A stretch of 64,000 nt of DNA from Sciurus carolinensis (taxonomy: Eukaryota > Chordata > Mammalia > Rodentia > Sciuridae). The notes beneath the pieces were generated by a model, which saw only the letters and a list, made by a program, of their open reading frames with translations, was not told the DNA's origin and did no database searches. Positions within the stretch are counted from its first letter, which is position 1. Each line of letters begins with the position of its first letter. The translations under genes were made by a program, and so were the position numbers. Shown piece by piece: positions 1-13,100 of the stretch. Where the stretch lies: contig NC_062218.1 in the NCBI RefSeq assembly GCF_902686445.1, positions 130,256,594 through 130,320,593 of the forward strand, written 5' to 3'.

Positions 1-1998
1 AAATCATTACTGTCTTTAAGTTTTCAAATATTCATCTCATAAAATCCTAGAATATTGAGTCTGGAAGAGATCTTAGAGGTTTTCTTGTCCACCCTAGTCA
101 TCTTGGCATAAATCCCACTTACTTTATTTCTAAAAAGTGGTCACTTCCGGCTTCTCTTAACTAACACTTGCTTTCTTTACCAATAGGAAGTTTCTAGACT
201 GATTTATTTGTGGGCCTTATATTCTTCTTACCCATTTCTCCATTTGTTCCTCTGCTTATGCTTATTTTATTCACATTTCCAAACCTTATACATCTTTTAA
301 ATCTAGTCCAAGACTTACATCTTCTTTGATGCCTTTTTATTATTCAGGCCACATAGATCCTGTGCCACTTTAAAAAAAATTATTTTAGTTGCAAATGGGA
401 CACAATACCTTTATTTTAATTATTTATTTTTATGTGGTACTGAGGATCGAACCTGGTGCCTCACGTGTGCTAGGCAAGTACTCTACCACTGAACTACACC
501 CCCAGCCCCTGTACTACTTTTAATGTTTGTATCTCATCTTTTCTATAAATGGTTTTATTTGTATTACCTCCTCCATTATTCTTGCTGATTGGTTGATATG
601 GTTATCTTCTCTGCCTTCTTATTTTAATAATAGATGGTGGTTGATTATTTATAAACTGCTACTAACTGGATCAGGTTTCCAACTGCTTTCCCCCTTTGTT
701 TGATAGTCGAGTTTTGGGAATTTCTCAAAAACAATTCTCTATTGAGTGACTGTCATCTCATACATAGAAGTTGAGGCCCAGTTGCCATTTACTATAATGT
801 AGGTAGTGTTCTTTCTTAGGATTTTGGTGGACAGTACTAGCTTTGGTTGATTCTCCTGTGGTTAAGACAGTTTTTAAAGTGTTTTTAACTGGCTTCTATT
901 CCCAATAGGCCTCTCTGCTTTATTGTGGTGAGTTTGTGCAGAGCAGATGTAGGTTTTAATAAATGATTATACACTTTGTCACCGAGAGAGTTGAAATTGC
1001 AGGCAATGTGGTTTGACTTCAAATTGATTAGCCCATTTTATAAATGTCAGCAAATTGTTTTGTGATGGACCCTTTGAATAGAGCCCTAATGTTACATGCA
1101 GAGTAAACCATGTCTGGCTTGGGTTTATAACAAATGCTATGAGATGTTTTATTTAGAGAGAGAAATCACTTGTGGTTCCCTGTCAGGATTTAGTTATTTA
1201 TCTTGAGTCAGTGGTGGCTGTTCTCTCTTTGTGGTTCTTGGTTGATATGAGAATTTGTGTTTTTAGGCATCTTCCTTCTTGCATACTTGATCAAACTAAT
1301 CATAAAGTTCTGTGAAGCATGAGAGGAGTAGTTCAGATGCTCGGGTCTCTGAACCATGTGTTCCTGTGTCAGGAGGAGTTTCATGCATTCCATGAAGGGC
1401 AGGGAAAACCAGAAGTTTGGATGAGGGAAGCTATTCATAATTAAGTTTTCCTTGGAAGAGAGATTCAACTTGTATGGATAGATTTTTGCTGTGAGATAGT
1501 TTGGAATGTATTTCATTTTTGTTGTTTGGAAAGCTACATCTTGAGATAGAGAGGCAATGTAACAGCAAGGTGATGGAACAGTTAGTGTGCTGTCAGGAAA
1601 CTCTCCATATCTTCTGAGTTTACATGTCTCTGACCTTCAGAAGGCTGAAATGGAGGCTATAAAACACCTTTGACATTTTTTATGTTGGAGTAGAATTTTT
1701 GTCTTCTGTGATATTTGCCGCTAATGGTTATCTTTCCACCTTCCTTTGTGAAGACTCCAAAAGGGAGTTTCATTTCATTCATTTATTTCGCTGGAACCAA
1801 AGTTGTAAGCATGTTTATTTTCCCTGTTTCTGGCTTGGAGTTTGCACTATGGTTTCCTTGCTTCCCTGTTGTGCTTTTGTGGTATTGGACAGCAGGTATC
1901 AGATTACCTGTGGCTTTGTGAATGACTCATTGTTGGTTTTGGCCTGGTGTTCTGATTTATTTTACTGGGAATTCACCTGGAGTTTGGTTCTTTTTCAG
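1..1998 (+). other. UIMC1: UIMC1 intron, 3' part
   Basis: Sequence upstream of the first UIMC1 exon in the window. It ends in a T-rich tract and AG acceptor at 1997-1998. It holds one reverse-oriented ID SINE (371-509). No other exon is visible; open frames here lack splice sites in register and resemble no protein I know. Confidence 0.8.
371..509 (-). mobile_element. ID SINE (tRNA-Ala derived)
   Basis: Read on the minus strand it begins GGGGCTGGGGGTGTAGTTCA, has a box-B-like GGTTCGATCC, and ends in an A/T-rich tail with the 'attgtgtcc' block typical of long sciurid ID copies. It is a retroposon, not a tRNA gene. Confidence 0.85.
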
Positions 1999-2075
1999 CA
2001 TTGCTGCTTTGACCAGTAAGAGAAACTTAGTCCTTATGCCAGAGAGTTCTGCAGAAGAAATCACTGTTTGTCCCG
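1999..2075 (+). CDS. UIMC1: UIMC1 coding exon (first in window)
   Basis: Acceptor tttttcag|c at 1997-1998; donor ccc g|gtaagc at 2076. It is 77 nt, starting with the third base of a Ser codon and ending with the first base of a Glu codon. The product includes a segment reading [20 protein letters not shown], nearly identical to human RAP80. Low-complexity linker upstream of the zinc fingers. Confidence 0.95.
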
Positions 2076-5012
2076 GTAAGCACCTTCCTATGATTTTACT
2101 GGATTTTTGATACCTTGCATTTTGATACCTTGTCATTCCTGACTGTTCAAACCATGTCTAGACCATTCTCAGAAAGCATATGTGTGATTGATAAACCTAT
2201 ACACACAAACGTATATACCTACACATACATAAATATGCATATATATATATATATTTATGTTTTTAATGGACATTGGCTCTGATTCTCAACCTTTTCTCTT
2301 TCTAGAGGTAATATAGTTTTGAAATCAACATGACTTTTTAATCTTCTTGTCTGTCTACTCAACAGAGATGGCAGCAAAAAATTAGGAATAACCCTTACTA
2401 CATATACAGTCAATAGGTTTTTTGTTTTTTTGTAATCCTCTTTTTTTTTATTGTAAACAAATGGGATACATGTTGTTTCTCTGTTTCTACATGGAGTAAA
2501 GGCGTACCATTTGTGTAATCATAAATTTACATAGGGAAATGTTTGATTCATTCTGTTATTTTTTCCCTTCCCCCCACCCCTCTCACCCCTCTTTTCCCTC
2601 TATACAGTCCTTCCTTCCTCCATTATTGCCCCCCTCCTTAACCCTAACTCTAACCCTAACACTAACCCCTCCCACCCCCATTATTGTCATCATCCACTTA
2701 TCAGCGAGATCATTCGTCCTTTTCTTTTTTGAGATTGGCTTATCTCACTTAGCATGATATTCTCCAATTTCATCCATTTGCCTGCAAATGCCATAATTTT
2801 ATCATTCTTTATGGCTGCATAATATTCTATATTCTATACACATATATATACACCACTGTTTCTTTATCCATTCATCAATTGAAGGACATCTAGGTTGGTT
2901 CCACAATCTGGCTATTGTGAATTGAGCAGCTATGAACATTGATGTGGCTGTATCTCTGTAGTATGCTGATTTTAAGTCCTTTGGGTATAGGCCAAGGAGT
3001 GGGATAACTGGGTCAAATGGTGATTCCATTCCAAGTTTTCTAAGGAATCTCCACACTGCTTTCCAGAGTGGCTGCACTAATTTGCAGCCCCACCAGCAAT
3101 GTATGAGTGTACCTTTCTCCCCACAACCTCGCCAACACCTGTTGTTGCTTGTATTCTTGATAATCGCCATTCTAATTGGGGTGAGATGGGATCTTAGGGT
3201 GGTTTTGATTTGCATTTCTCTTATTACTAGAGATGTGGAACATTTTTTCATATGTTTGTTGATTGCTTGTAGATCTTCTGTGAAGTGTCTGTTCATTTCC
3301 TTAGCCCATTTGTTGATTGGGTTATTTGCATTCTTGGTGTAGAGTTTTTTGAGTTCTTTATATATTCTGGAGATTAGTGCTCTATCTGAAGTATGATTGG
3401 CAAAGATTTTCTCCCACTCTGTAGGCTCTTTCTTCACATTGCTGATAGTTTCCTTTGCTGAGAGAAAGTCTTTTAGTTTGAATCTATCCCAGTTATTGAT
3501 TCTTGCTTTTATTTCTTGTGCTATGGGAGTCCTGTTGAGGAAGTCTGGTCCTAAGCCGACATGTTGAAGCTCTGGACCTACTTTTTCTTCTATAAGATGC
3601 AGGGTCTCTGGTCTGATTCCGAGGTCCTTAATCCATTTTGAGTTTAGTTTCGTGCATGGTGAGAGATATGGGTTTAGTTTCATTCTGTTGCATATGGATT
3701 TCCAATTTTCCCAGCACCATTTGTTGAAGAGGCTATCTTTTCTCCATTGCATATTTTTGGCCCCTTTGTCTAGTATGAGAAAATTATATTTATTTGGGTT
3801 TGTGTCCGTGTCCTCTGTTCTGTACTATTGATCTACCTGTCTATTTTGGTACCAATACCATGCCGTTTTTGTTACTATTGCTTTGTAGTACAGTTGAAGT
3901 TCTGGTATTGCAATACCCCCTGCTTCATTTTTCCTGCTAAGGATTGCTTTAGCAATTCTGGGTTTCTTATTCTTCCAGATGAATTTCATGATTGCTTGTT
4001 CTATTTCTGTAAGGTACATCGTTGGGATTTTAATTGGAATTGCATTGAATCTGTATAGCACTTTTGTTAGTATGGCCATTTTGACAATATTAATTCTGCC
4101 TATTCAGGAACATGGGAGATCTTTCCATCTTCTAAGGTTTTCTTTAATTTCTTTCTTTAGTGTTCTGTAGTTCTCATTGTAGAGGTCTTTCACCTCTTTT
4201 GTGAGATTGATTCCCAAGTATTTTATTTTTTTCGAGGCTATTGTGAATCGGGTAGTTTTCCTAACTTCTCTTTCTGAAGATTCATCACTTATGTATAAAA
4301 ATGCATTGGATTTATGAGCATTGATCTTGTAACCTGCTACTTTACTGAATTCACTAATGAGATCTAAAAGTTTCTGGTGGAATTTCCTGGTTCCTCTAAG
4401 TATACAATCATATCATCAGCAAATAGGGATAGTTTGAGTTCTTCTTTTCCAATTCGTATCCCTTTAATTTCTTTGGTCTGTCTAATTGCTCTGGCTAGAG
4501 TTTCAAGGACAATATTGAATAGGAGTGGTGAGAGAGGGCATCCCTGCCTTGTTCCAGATTTTAGGGGGAATGCTTTCAGTTTTTCACCATTAAGAATGAT
4601 ATTAGCCATGGGCTTAGCATAGATGGCCTTTACAATGTTAAGGAATGTTCCCACTATCCCTATTTTTTCTAGTGTTTTGAGCATGAAGGGGTGCTGTATT
4701 TTATCAAATGCTTTCTCTGCATCTATTGAAATAATCATGTGATTCTTGACTTTAAGTCTATTGATATGGTGAATTACATTTATTGATTTCCTGATGTTGA
4801 ACCAACCTTGCATCCCTGGGATGAAACCCACTTGTTCATGGTGCACTATCTTTTTAATATGTTTTTGTATGTGATTTGCTAAAATTTTGAGTCAGTAGGT
4901 TTTTATGTTTTGGTTATGTGTTCTCAAAGTTGGATTGTCCTCTTGTCTGCTTCATTAAGCAGATTTTCTCTCAGCCTTTTACTCATTTTGTTAAGGCCAT
5001 TCATTGGATTCT

Positions 5013-5058
<46 letters not shown>

Positions 5059-8000
5059 GTAGTGAGTCCAGAAATTGAATTTTGCATAGAGTTCTGTGAT
5101 CCACTTCTTTTTAATCTGAGTAGGATACCCTGGTTAAGTGCTTTACTTTGATTTTTGTTAATTGTGGAGATGAAAAGATATGTATCTTGTTTAGGCATAA
5201 GAGGTACTCTTTCAAAGTTGCACATGGACGTATTTAGATATATAAAGTAATTTTAAATGAACTGAAATACCCACTGTCTAATGGAACTCTTGAGTTTAAT
5301 CACTGTATGGTGTGAAGAATTTTATTGTGATAAAAAACTACTTTTTTTTCAGTACCAGGGATTGAACCTAGGAGCACTTAACCACTGAGGCACATCCCCA
5401 GCCCTTTTATTTTTTTATTTTGAGACAGGGTTTTGCTAAGTTGCTCAGGTCCTTGCTAAGTTGCTGAGACTGTCCTTGAACTTACAATTCTCCTACCTCA
5501 GCCTTCTGAGCCACTGGGATTACAGGTGTGTGCTACTATACCAGTCTAAACCACTACTTTCTAAGAATTTTTTTTTCTTTTTAAAAAGTTATATCAATAA
5601 CTTCATTCATGTGAGATTGAGGAACTTGTTAGTAATGTTTAAATTCTTTGGACAGCAAGTGGTGTACAGATGTTTCTATAAGTCATATCTGGGTTTCCTT
5701 CAGGTCTCATATAGTCTGTCAGAATAAAAGATATTCAGTTTTCTTGTTTGTTTATTTTTCTTTCACTTTTTTTCCCCAAAGAGACTTAAATTTTGTTAAC
5801 ATGTAGTCTAGTAAAGCTCTGGAAATATTTTAAAATATTTGGCAACCTATCATAAAGGTTTTACTTATTTTAAAAAATATATTTATGTTGATTTCTGTTG
5901 AAAGTGGTTCCTTAATTCATTTGAAAGTATTTGGATTATTGCGTAATAATACCCACAAGGAGACTTTATTACAAAGTGTTCAGCTTTTGGCAGGAACATT
6001 CAAGAAAGCTTTGTGCTGTTTTGTGCTGTTTGGGACTCTTGACTCACATCATCTTTCTGTGAAGTCACCCAGTCTACCTGTTTAGGATGATGGCATATGA
6101 TGTCATCATGGGATATTGCAAGAAGAACCTGTGAATATAATGATCTTGAAATTCCTAGTTAGTGAAAGAAGGAAAAGCAAGCCCTTGATGACTGATGTTA
6201 AATAACTTTTATGATTGTGATTTGCTGTCATTAGCCTGCAAATGAAATCCAACTGTTTGCTGATATAAACTACTTCTAAATGAGATTGCAAAAGGTTTTC
6301 AAAATACTAATATTCCCTTTGCTAAGGGAATACTTCTCCAGGAAACCAAACACCTGAGTTTCTTTTTAGACATAGAATTTTTAAGCTCTGCATCTAAATT
6401 GTATGAAAAAATTGTTCTAAATGGGTTGAGGCACAAATTTAATATAGTAGTTTGTTACCTGTTTCCGTTTGTTTGTTACCTTTTTGCTCATATTTCTGGC
6501 AGTTTTGAGGGATCTGATATTCAAAATTACCTTATCTTTCTAGTGTTATTTACTTTGTTTCAAGAGGCAAGATTATAGACATTTTATGCCCACGTTGCAC
6601 ATACTGGTAGCGTTGTTTATTTCTGAGGAGCTTATACCCTCTTGAGTTGTCTTTGTAATTGGACATTTCATCTATTCACAGAAAGCTTAATTGAATACTT
6701 TTTATTATTGCAGTAGTCCAAGTAATGAGCAGCTCTTATTTTTGAACAGAATAAATGTCCTTCGTGATACTCTCAGGGAAACTTAAAGAAGATTTGGAAG
6801 TTTATGTACTGTAAGCCTTTTTCCATCAAGGGGATAAAAATCTGTGTGTATCTCATTTCAAAAAATTGTGATGTAGTAAAATACATTTATCATTATGTAT
6901 TTAAATATTCTTTTTTAAAATATTTTAAAATTGTCAGTGGACCTTTATTTATTTATTTATATGTGGTGCTGAGCATCGAACCCAGTGTCTCACACATGCT
7001 ACGCAAGTGCTTTACTATTGAACCACAAACCTAGCCCTTAAACCTTCTTTAATGATTCAGAAAATACTTTAGAATCTTGCCTAACATTGACTATTTATTT
7101 TATTTGTGAAGCACAGAAGTACCAGTTAGAAGTGTGGTAGGTACAGTATCAAACAACAAAGAACTTAACAGGATTTTCCTTCTGAGATAAATTCTTTGTC
7201 TTTATTTGGTCTGCAATAATAAAATACCATAGACTGTGGCTTATAAACAACAAATTTATTTCTCACAGTTCTGGAGAATAGGGAGTTCAAGAATAAGGTG
7301 TCTGCAGATTCAGTGTCTGATGAGAGCCTGCTTCCTGGTTTATAGACGGCATCTTTTCACTGTGTTTACACATGGCAGAAAGAGGATGAAAGAGCTCTCT
7401 GAAATACCTCTTTTTAAAAATTTTTATTTTAAATGATGTTTAATTATTATTAATCATAAATTATATTTTTTTATCTTTCTGCTATTTATTTTTCTTTGCA
7501 AAACAAATCACAGTGAAATTAAAAGTTCTCTTTTTTCTATTTTAGTGTAGAGTTTAACACTCGGGTTTGTAGTAGTTTTTGTTTCTGTTTTTTGTTTTTT
7601 GTTTTTCTATTTTTTTCATTTTTTACAGACTGCATTTTGATTCATTGTATACAAATGGGGTACATCATTTCGTTTCTATGGTTGTGCATGATGTAGATTC
7701 ATACCATTTGTGTAAACATACATGTACATAGGGTAATGATATCTGTCTTATTCCACCATTTTTCATGAAATGAAACTCCTTCTTATAAGGGCACTAATCC
7801 CATTCTTGAGGTCTCTACCCTTATGACCTACTTTCCTCCCAACACACTTCCTATATCATCACATTGGGGTTTAGGATTTCAACATACGGAGTTTGGGAGG
7901 GATACAGAATTCACTTTCTGATATTTCTTTTCCAGATTTGTTGTTATTTGAAGTATAATTACTGTGCTTTTGTTATATTAAATGACAGGTGTCTGGAGCA

Positions 8001-10096
8001 GAGGTTAGCAGTCTTTAAAACATTTTTTTTCCCTTTATCTCCTACCTTCCACTTTCCCTCTTCCCTCTCACCCCAAACTTTTAAATAAAAGACTAGTAAA
8101 TATTTTAGGCTCTTTGGAACATTAGGTCTATTGAAACTACTCATCACTGTTGTTTCAGTGCAAAAGCAGCCATAGGTAGTACATAGGTGAATGAGCGTGG
8201 CTGTGTTTCAATAGAATCTTATTTATAAAAGCAGACCTGGCTGGGTTTGGCCCATTGAGCTAAGTGTAATTTGCCGGCCTCTTAAGCCAGACTATAAAGG
8301 ACTCCCATCTTACATCTCTGTACTGATTGTAGCTAGTACAGTGTCTGAGACTTATTCAGTTAATATTTGTTGAATTAATTTTGAATTTATAGATGCTGCT
8401 TAAAGAATGTATTGAAGAAAGGCATATCTTTGTCCAGAATGCATTTCTCATCCCAATTTTTATTTTTCCTAATTGTCTCTTTAACTTCAGCATTAACATT
8501 GGCATATTTTTGTTTTCTGTAAAAAGTAATATATTTTAAAACTAGAACTATGATGATAATAAGCTAAATGTATCAACTGGTGAATGGATAAACAAATTAT
8601 AAAATATTCATATAATGGAGTACCAGTGAAAAGGAGTGAACCACTAATAGCATATGGGACAACATTTTAGATACTTTATATTATGTAAAAGAAGCTGGAC
8701 ATAAGACTATGTAATTTCATTTATATGACATTTTAGAAAAGGCAAAACATAAAGTAGATTCTTACAATTACCTGCAAGAGGGAGACAGGAGAACTGTATG
8801 GGGTACTGGAAAATGTTTTTTATTTTTTATTTTTATTTATTTATTTGGTACTAGGGATTGATCCCAGGGGCACTTAACCACTGAGCCATATCCCCAGTTC
8901 TTTTTTATATTTTTTATTTAGAGGCAGGGTCTTGCTGAGTTGCTTAGGGCCTCTCTAAGTTTCGGAGGCTGACTTTGAACTCATGATCCTCCTGCCTCAG
9001 GCTTCTAAACTGCTGGGATTACAGGCATGTGCCACCGCACCTGGCTGTTCTTTATTTTTATTGTGGTGGTAGTTATGTGGTGTAAATGATACCATGTATA
9101 AATGGAATATATTTGTCAAAACTCACCAAATTAGCTGGGGATATAGCACAGTGGGTAGAGTGCTTGCTTTGCAAGCATAAGGCCCTGGGTTCAATCCCCA
9201 GCACCGCAAAAACAAACAAACAAATGAACAACAACAAAAAAAAAAACCTCACCAAATTATACACTGAAAATTGGTAAATTCTGTTATATGTAAATTATGC
9301 CTCAATAAAGCTTTAAGAGGAAACAGACTAGATCTGTATTGCCACTACAATAAACAAAGGGGAAAATATGTGTTTTTTTTAATTATTAAAACTCAAAATG
9401 AAAATTAATGGTACTTTAATTTTTTTAAATTGCAGAGACACAGCTAAGTTCCCCTGAAACTCTTGATCTTGAAAGAGAAGACTCTCCTGGTAGCAGAGAG
9501 ACCCTGGATGAAGTAAGAATAATAATGGGAGATAAGGAGATGAATATTCTTCTCTTTAGTTTTTCTTAGTTGTTTACTCCTGCTGGTTGTCTTCTCTCTA
9601 ATGCAATATTGACTTGGGCTGAAAAGATTTAGGTGGCATAGGATTTTAGCTTTGGGGACATTTATCTCAGGGAGAAATTTTTATAATTAAGATCAGTTTA
9701 GCATTGTTCCTAAAAAGAACAATTGTTACTATTTCTTGTACTTTTATATGCATTAATTCTGTTACAGATGGGGAAAGAGAGGCTTAGGATGTTTAATTTG
9801 CACTGGTTCTTACTGCTATTAGTGGTAGAACTAGAATTTGGACATTGGTTTGTCTTCAAAGTTTTAGGGCCTTTCCCTTTATAAACTGATAAATAACAGA
9901 GATGAACAATCTTGGGAAAAATAACTATAAAATAACTTAATTTTCAGTCCTAATTAAAAAATGTTATCAGAAACAAACCCAAGATAAAATAAGCAGACCT
10001 ATTTTCATTTCCTAACTAACATCACATATCTTGGAATAGCCATAAAGCTGATTGGTAGAAATTCATACTTCTGATTAAGATTCTGAAATTCATACT

Positions 10097-10129
<33 letters not shown>

Positions 10130-13100
10130 GGTACTGGGGATCGAACTCAGGGCCTTGTGCTTGCGAGGCAAGCACTCTACCAGCTGAGCTATCTCCCCAG
10201 CCCCATACTCCTGATTAAGATTCTTAGTATATATTTTTCATGTTTAGTCTGACCAAGGAATTTAACTACCAGGAATTCTTTTAAAGAATTTAAATTTTTA
10301 CTCTATTGCTCTGAAAAGCAGCTTGAAAATTAATAACTTCTTCTCTGGAAATAAAGATTTTGGTTAAATTTGTGTTTACTATCTTGTCCTGAGCACCTCA
10401 AAAAAGTCTTAGTTCTCATTTCTTTTTATACTCTAGGGGTATATGTGTGTGTGTGTGTGTGTGTGTGTTGCTAAGGATCTAGGCAAGCACTACACCACTG
10501 AGCTGCATCTTTAGGTTTTTTGAAAACAAGTTTTAATTAAAAGTTAGATCCCTTCTTCAGTACTTCCCTTTCCAAGTACTGCAGGTAACTGGGTAGAAAT
10601 TTTGCTTTCATGAATCATGCATATTGCAGGTTCCTTGAAACCTGATCGGTCACAACTGATAGACCAGGATTCCCTGATACCAGTGGTGATGGGAAAGATG
10701 ATGACACTTCCTTCATCAGAGCTACTAAGGACAGGTGTTGCTAGATAATGTCAAAATGGCCTCTGGGTCCTTTTCCTAGCAAGGACACAGCCTTCTAAAT
10801 GAGAGAGGGGGAGTAGAGTATTTTTAACATAGCTACCCAAACATACAGAAAAAGCCTTTTAAAAGCCTTTAGTTAGTTCATCAAGGCAATTTCTTACCCA
10901 TTCATGATTAGAAAGGATACTATTCTTTGGGTCAAAGAACATGAATCCTTTTTGGAATTTATAGTGTGCATTCTGCACTGCTCCACCTCAGATAAGTAGA
11001 CTTGTATATAGCCATTCTCACATCAAATGTCCTCTTTTATTATCTCTGTTTGCTGATATCTGGACATTCCTAAGTAGCCAGAAGTTTTCATTAAAAGAAG
11101 TTAAAAATACTATAGTTTTTAAGTCATTGAATAATCACTTAATAGTTATAAGTCACTTATTAGAAATATAGAGTTGAATATTTTCTGTGCATAAAGGTAG
11201 TATCATAGGGGCTGGGGTTGTGGCTTGGTGGTAAAGTGCTTGCCTGGCAAGTGTGAGGTACTGGGTTTGATTCTCAGCACCGCATAAATAAATAAAGGTA
11301 TTGTGTCCATCTACAAGTAAAAATATATTTTTTTAAAAAGATAATATCATAAAGGATGTGGACTCATGCCCTTGAAATCTGTCAATAGGGTCAAATGACA
11401 AATGTCATTTATTGAAAGTTGGTATATAGTGTAAAGTGCTTGCACATTGGAATGAAAAGATATGGCTTTGAATGCCAGTCCTACCACTTTGTGATGTTGG
11501 ACAAATTCATGTTTACTCATTTATTAGACAGGTGTTTATAGTTTTTATACTTTGTGTTATTCATTGTTTTAAGAATGTGTTGCTTGTATTTTTCCCCTTG
11601 AGATTCCTCCATAGAGTTAATTTAAATAGACCTTTTTAATGGTCTAGGGGAAAATATCTTGTTTTTAATATACAAAATTTTAGAAAGCTGGGTTGCCTGT
11701 GAATGTGGTTGGAAGTAGTCTTATATCCATAAGACAATAATAAAGACAACTTCCTTTCAAATATATTAATAGTTTCAGGTACATTCTCTGCATTTTATAG
11801 AGCTGGCAATGAATACAAAAGGAAGGTTGTAGTGCTTTTGTGAGTACCAGTGACATTCATGTTATGTAACATTTCTGAGCTTAGTGAATTCCAAGTAACT
11901 GCTCAGTCACCACTAACTTTCAGTAACTTAAAAATGCTTGTAAATTTTAGGTTCTGTTGATTGCCCCCTCTGCTCAAATAGCTTTACAAGACAACTTTTA
12001 TTAGGTGTGTGAACAGAGGAACCTGGATTTGTGAGAATCTCATTGACTAAGCTTAGAATAACAGCACCTAGAACTTCCAAACCTACTTGACTTTCTGCAC
12101 TTCCAAGTAATAAATAATAAAAATCAGGTGGTCTCTCTGATATCTTCAAGTTCAGCTTCCAAAAACAAATTAGGAGGGAGGCTTTTTTTACTTCTGCCAC
12201 TACATGGTAGATTGAAAATACTGAAGGTTTTGATGTAATCAGGCCTGGGTTTGAGTCTAGATTGTTCACTTATTAACTTTGTGATCAGCAGGTTACTTTA
12301 CCTTTCCAAGCCTCAGTTTTCTTTATATAATACTGGAGCTAGTGATACCTGTGTCTAGTCCATTTGAATTGTGAGGGATGGCTATGGAAAACACTTGGCA
12401 GACCCTGGCATAGTATAAGAACTCAACCGCTGTTAGTTCCTTTCTCATCTGTTTTCTCCATCTAGAGTCTGTCTTTTTAACAGAAGGTAAGTGCGATTGG
12501 CTTGGTATTTAGAAGACCCGATTCCCTCTCTGCTGGATTACACTTACAAGCAGTGGATTTTAGAGATGGTCCGAATTTATAAACCAAAACCAAAAAATAA
12601 ACAACCATAACAAACCCCAGTTGATTCAGAAGTCAAATTATCTATTCATTGCAGTTTTGGTCCTGTTTTGTTTTTATACCAGAAGAGGACTTATTATTAT
12701 TATTTTTTTCACCCTGTAGTAAGGTATAATGACAGCCCAGATGCTCCTTGGTTTTAAGTAGAAGCAGGACTGTTACACATTGATTGGATAGGACATGCTG
12801 TACTTTGAAGCAAGAGTTAGGCAATAGTACTGCAGTGCCCACGTATACTGTTGAATTAATCACTGCAGAGTTCCTGGGTACGACCAACCTGTGTAGGTAA
12901 AATTAAACTACCTCTGAGAGACAACTGGCAACTATAGGAGAAATGATGACTATAAAACACTGAGGAGTAAAGAAAGTTTAAATGTGGCTTCAACAGAATT
13001 GATTATCTTACCAATGACTTTTCTTTGACTGTTTGGGTCTTAGTTTCTCCTTTCAGTCTAAAAAGTCAAAAATAAAACATAAGAGGTGTTATTTTTTTGG

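Larger units (their letters stand above)
2076..9435 (+). other. UIMC1: UIMC1 intron, repeat-filled
   Basis: A 7.4-kb intron from donor gtaagc to acceptor ttgcag. It contains a truncated L1 (2423-4889), a poly-T tract, MEN dimers at 5341-5547 and 8818-9046, ID elements at 6916-7037 and 9134-9247, an old retroelement split by an L1 3' fragment, and a hAT-like relic. The stretches 5550-6915 and 8280-8815 show nothing I can name. Confidence 0.85.

Noticed and set aside
2802..4846. Long minus-strand open frames as host genes
   Set aside because: They are pieces of a dead L1 ORF2, broken by frameshifts and stops, in an element with target-site duplications.
9134..9210. tRNA-Ala-like genes (also near 40819, 11207, 13238 and reversed copies)
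   Set aside because: They have A-tails, target duplications and many substituted relatives in the window. They are ID SINEs, not tRNA genes.
9513..9539. Human-like longer UIMC1 exon ending at 9539 as the primary annotation
   Set aside because: It would need an AT dinucleotide as donor; the in-frame GT 27 nt upstream is simpler. Kept as an alternative in the findings.
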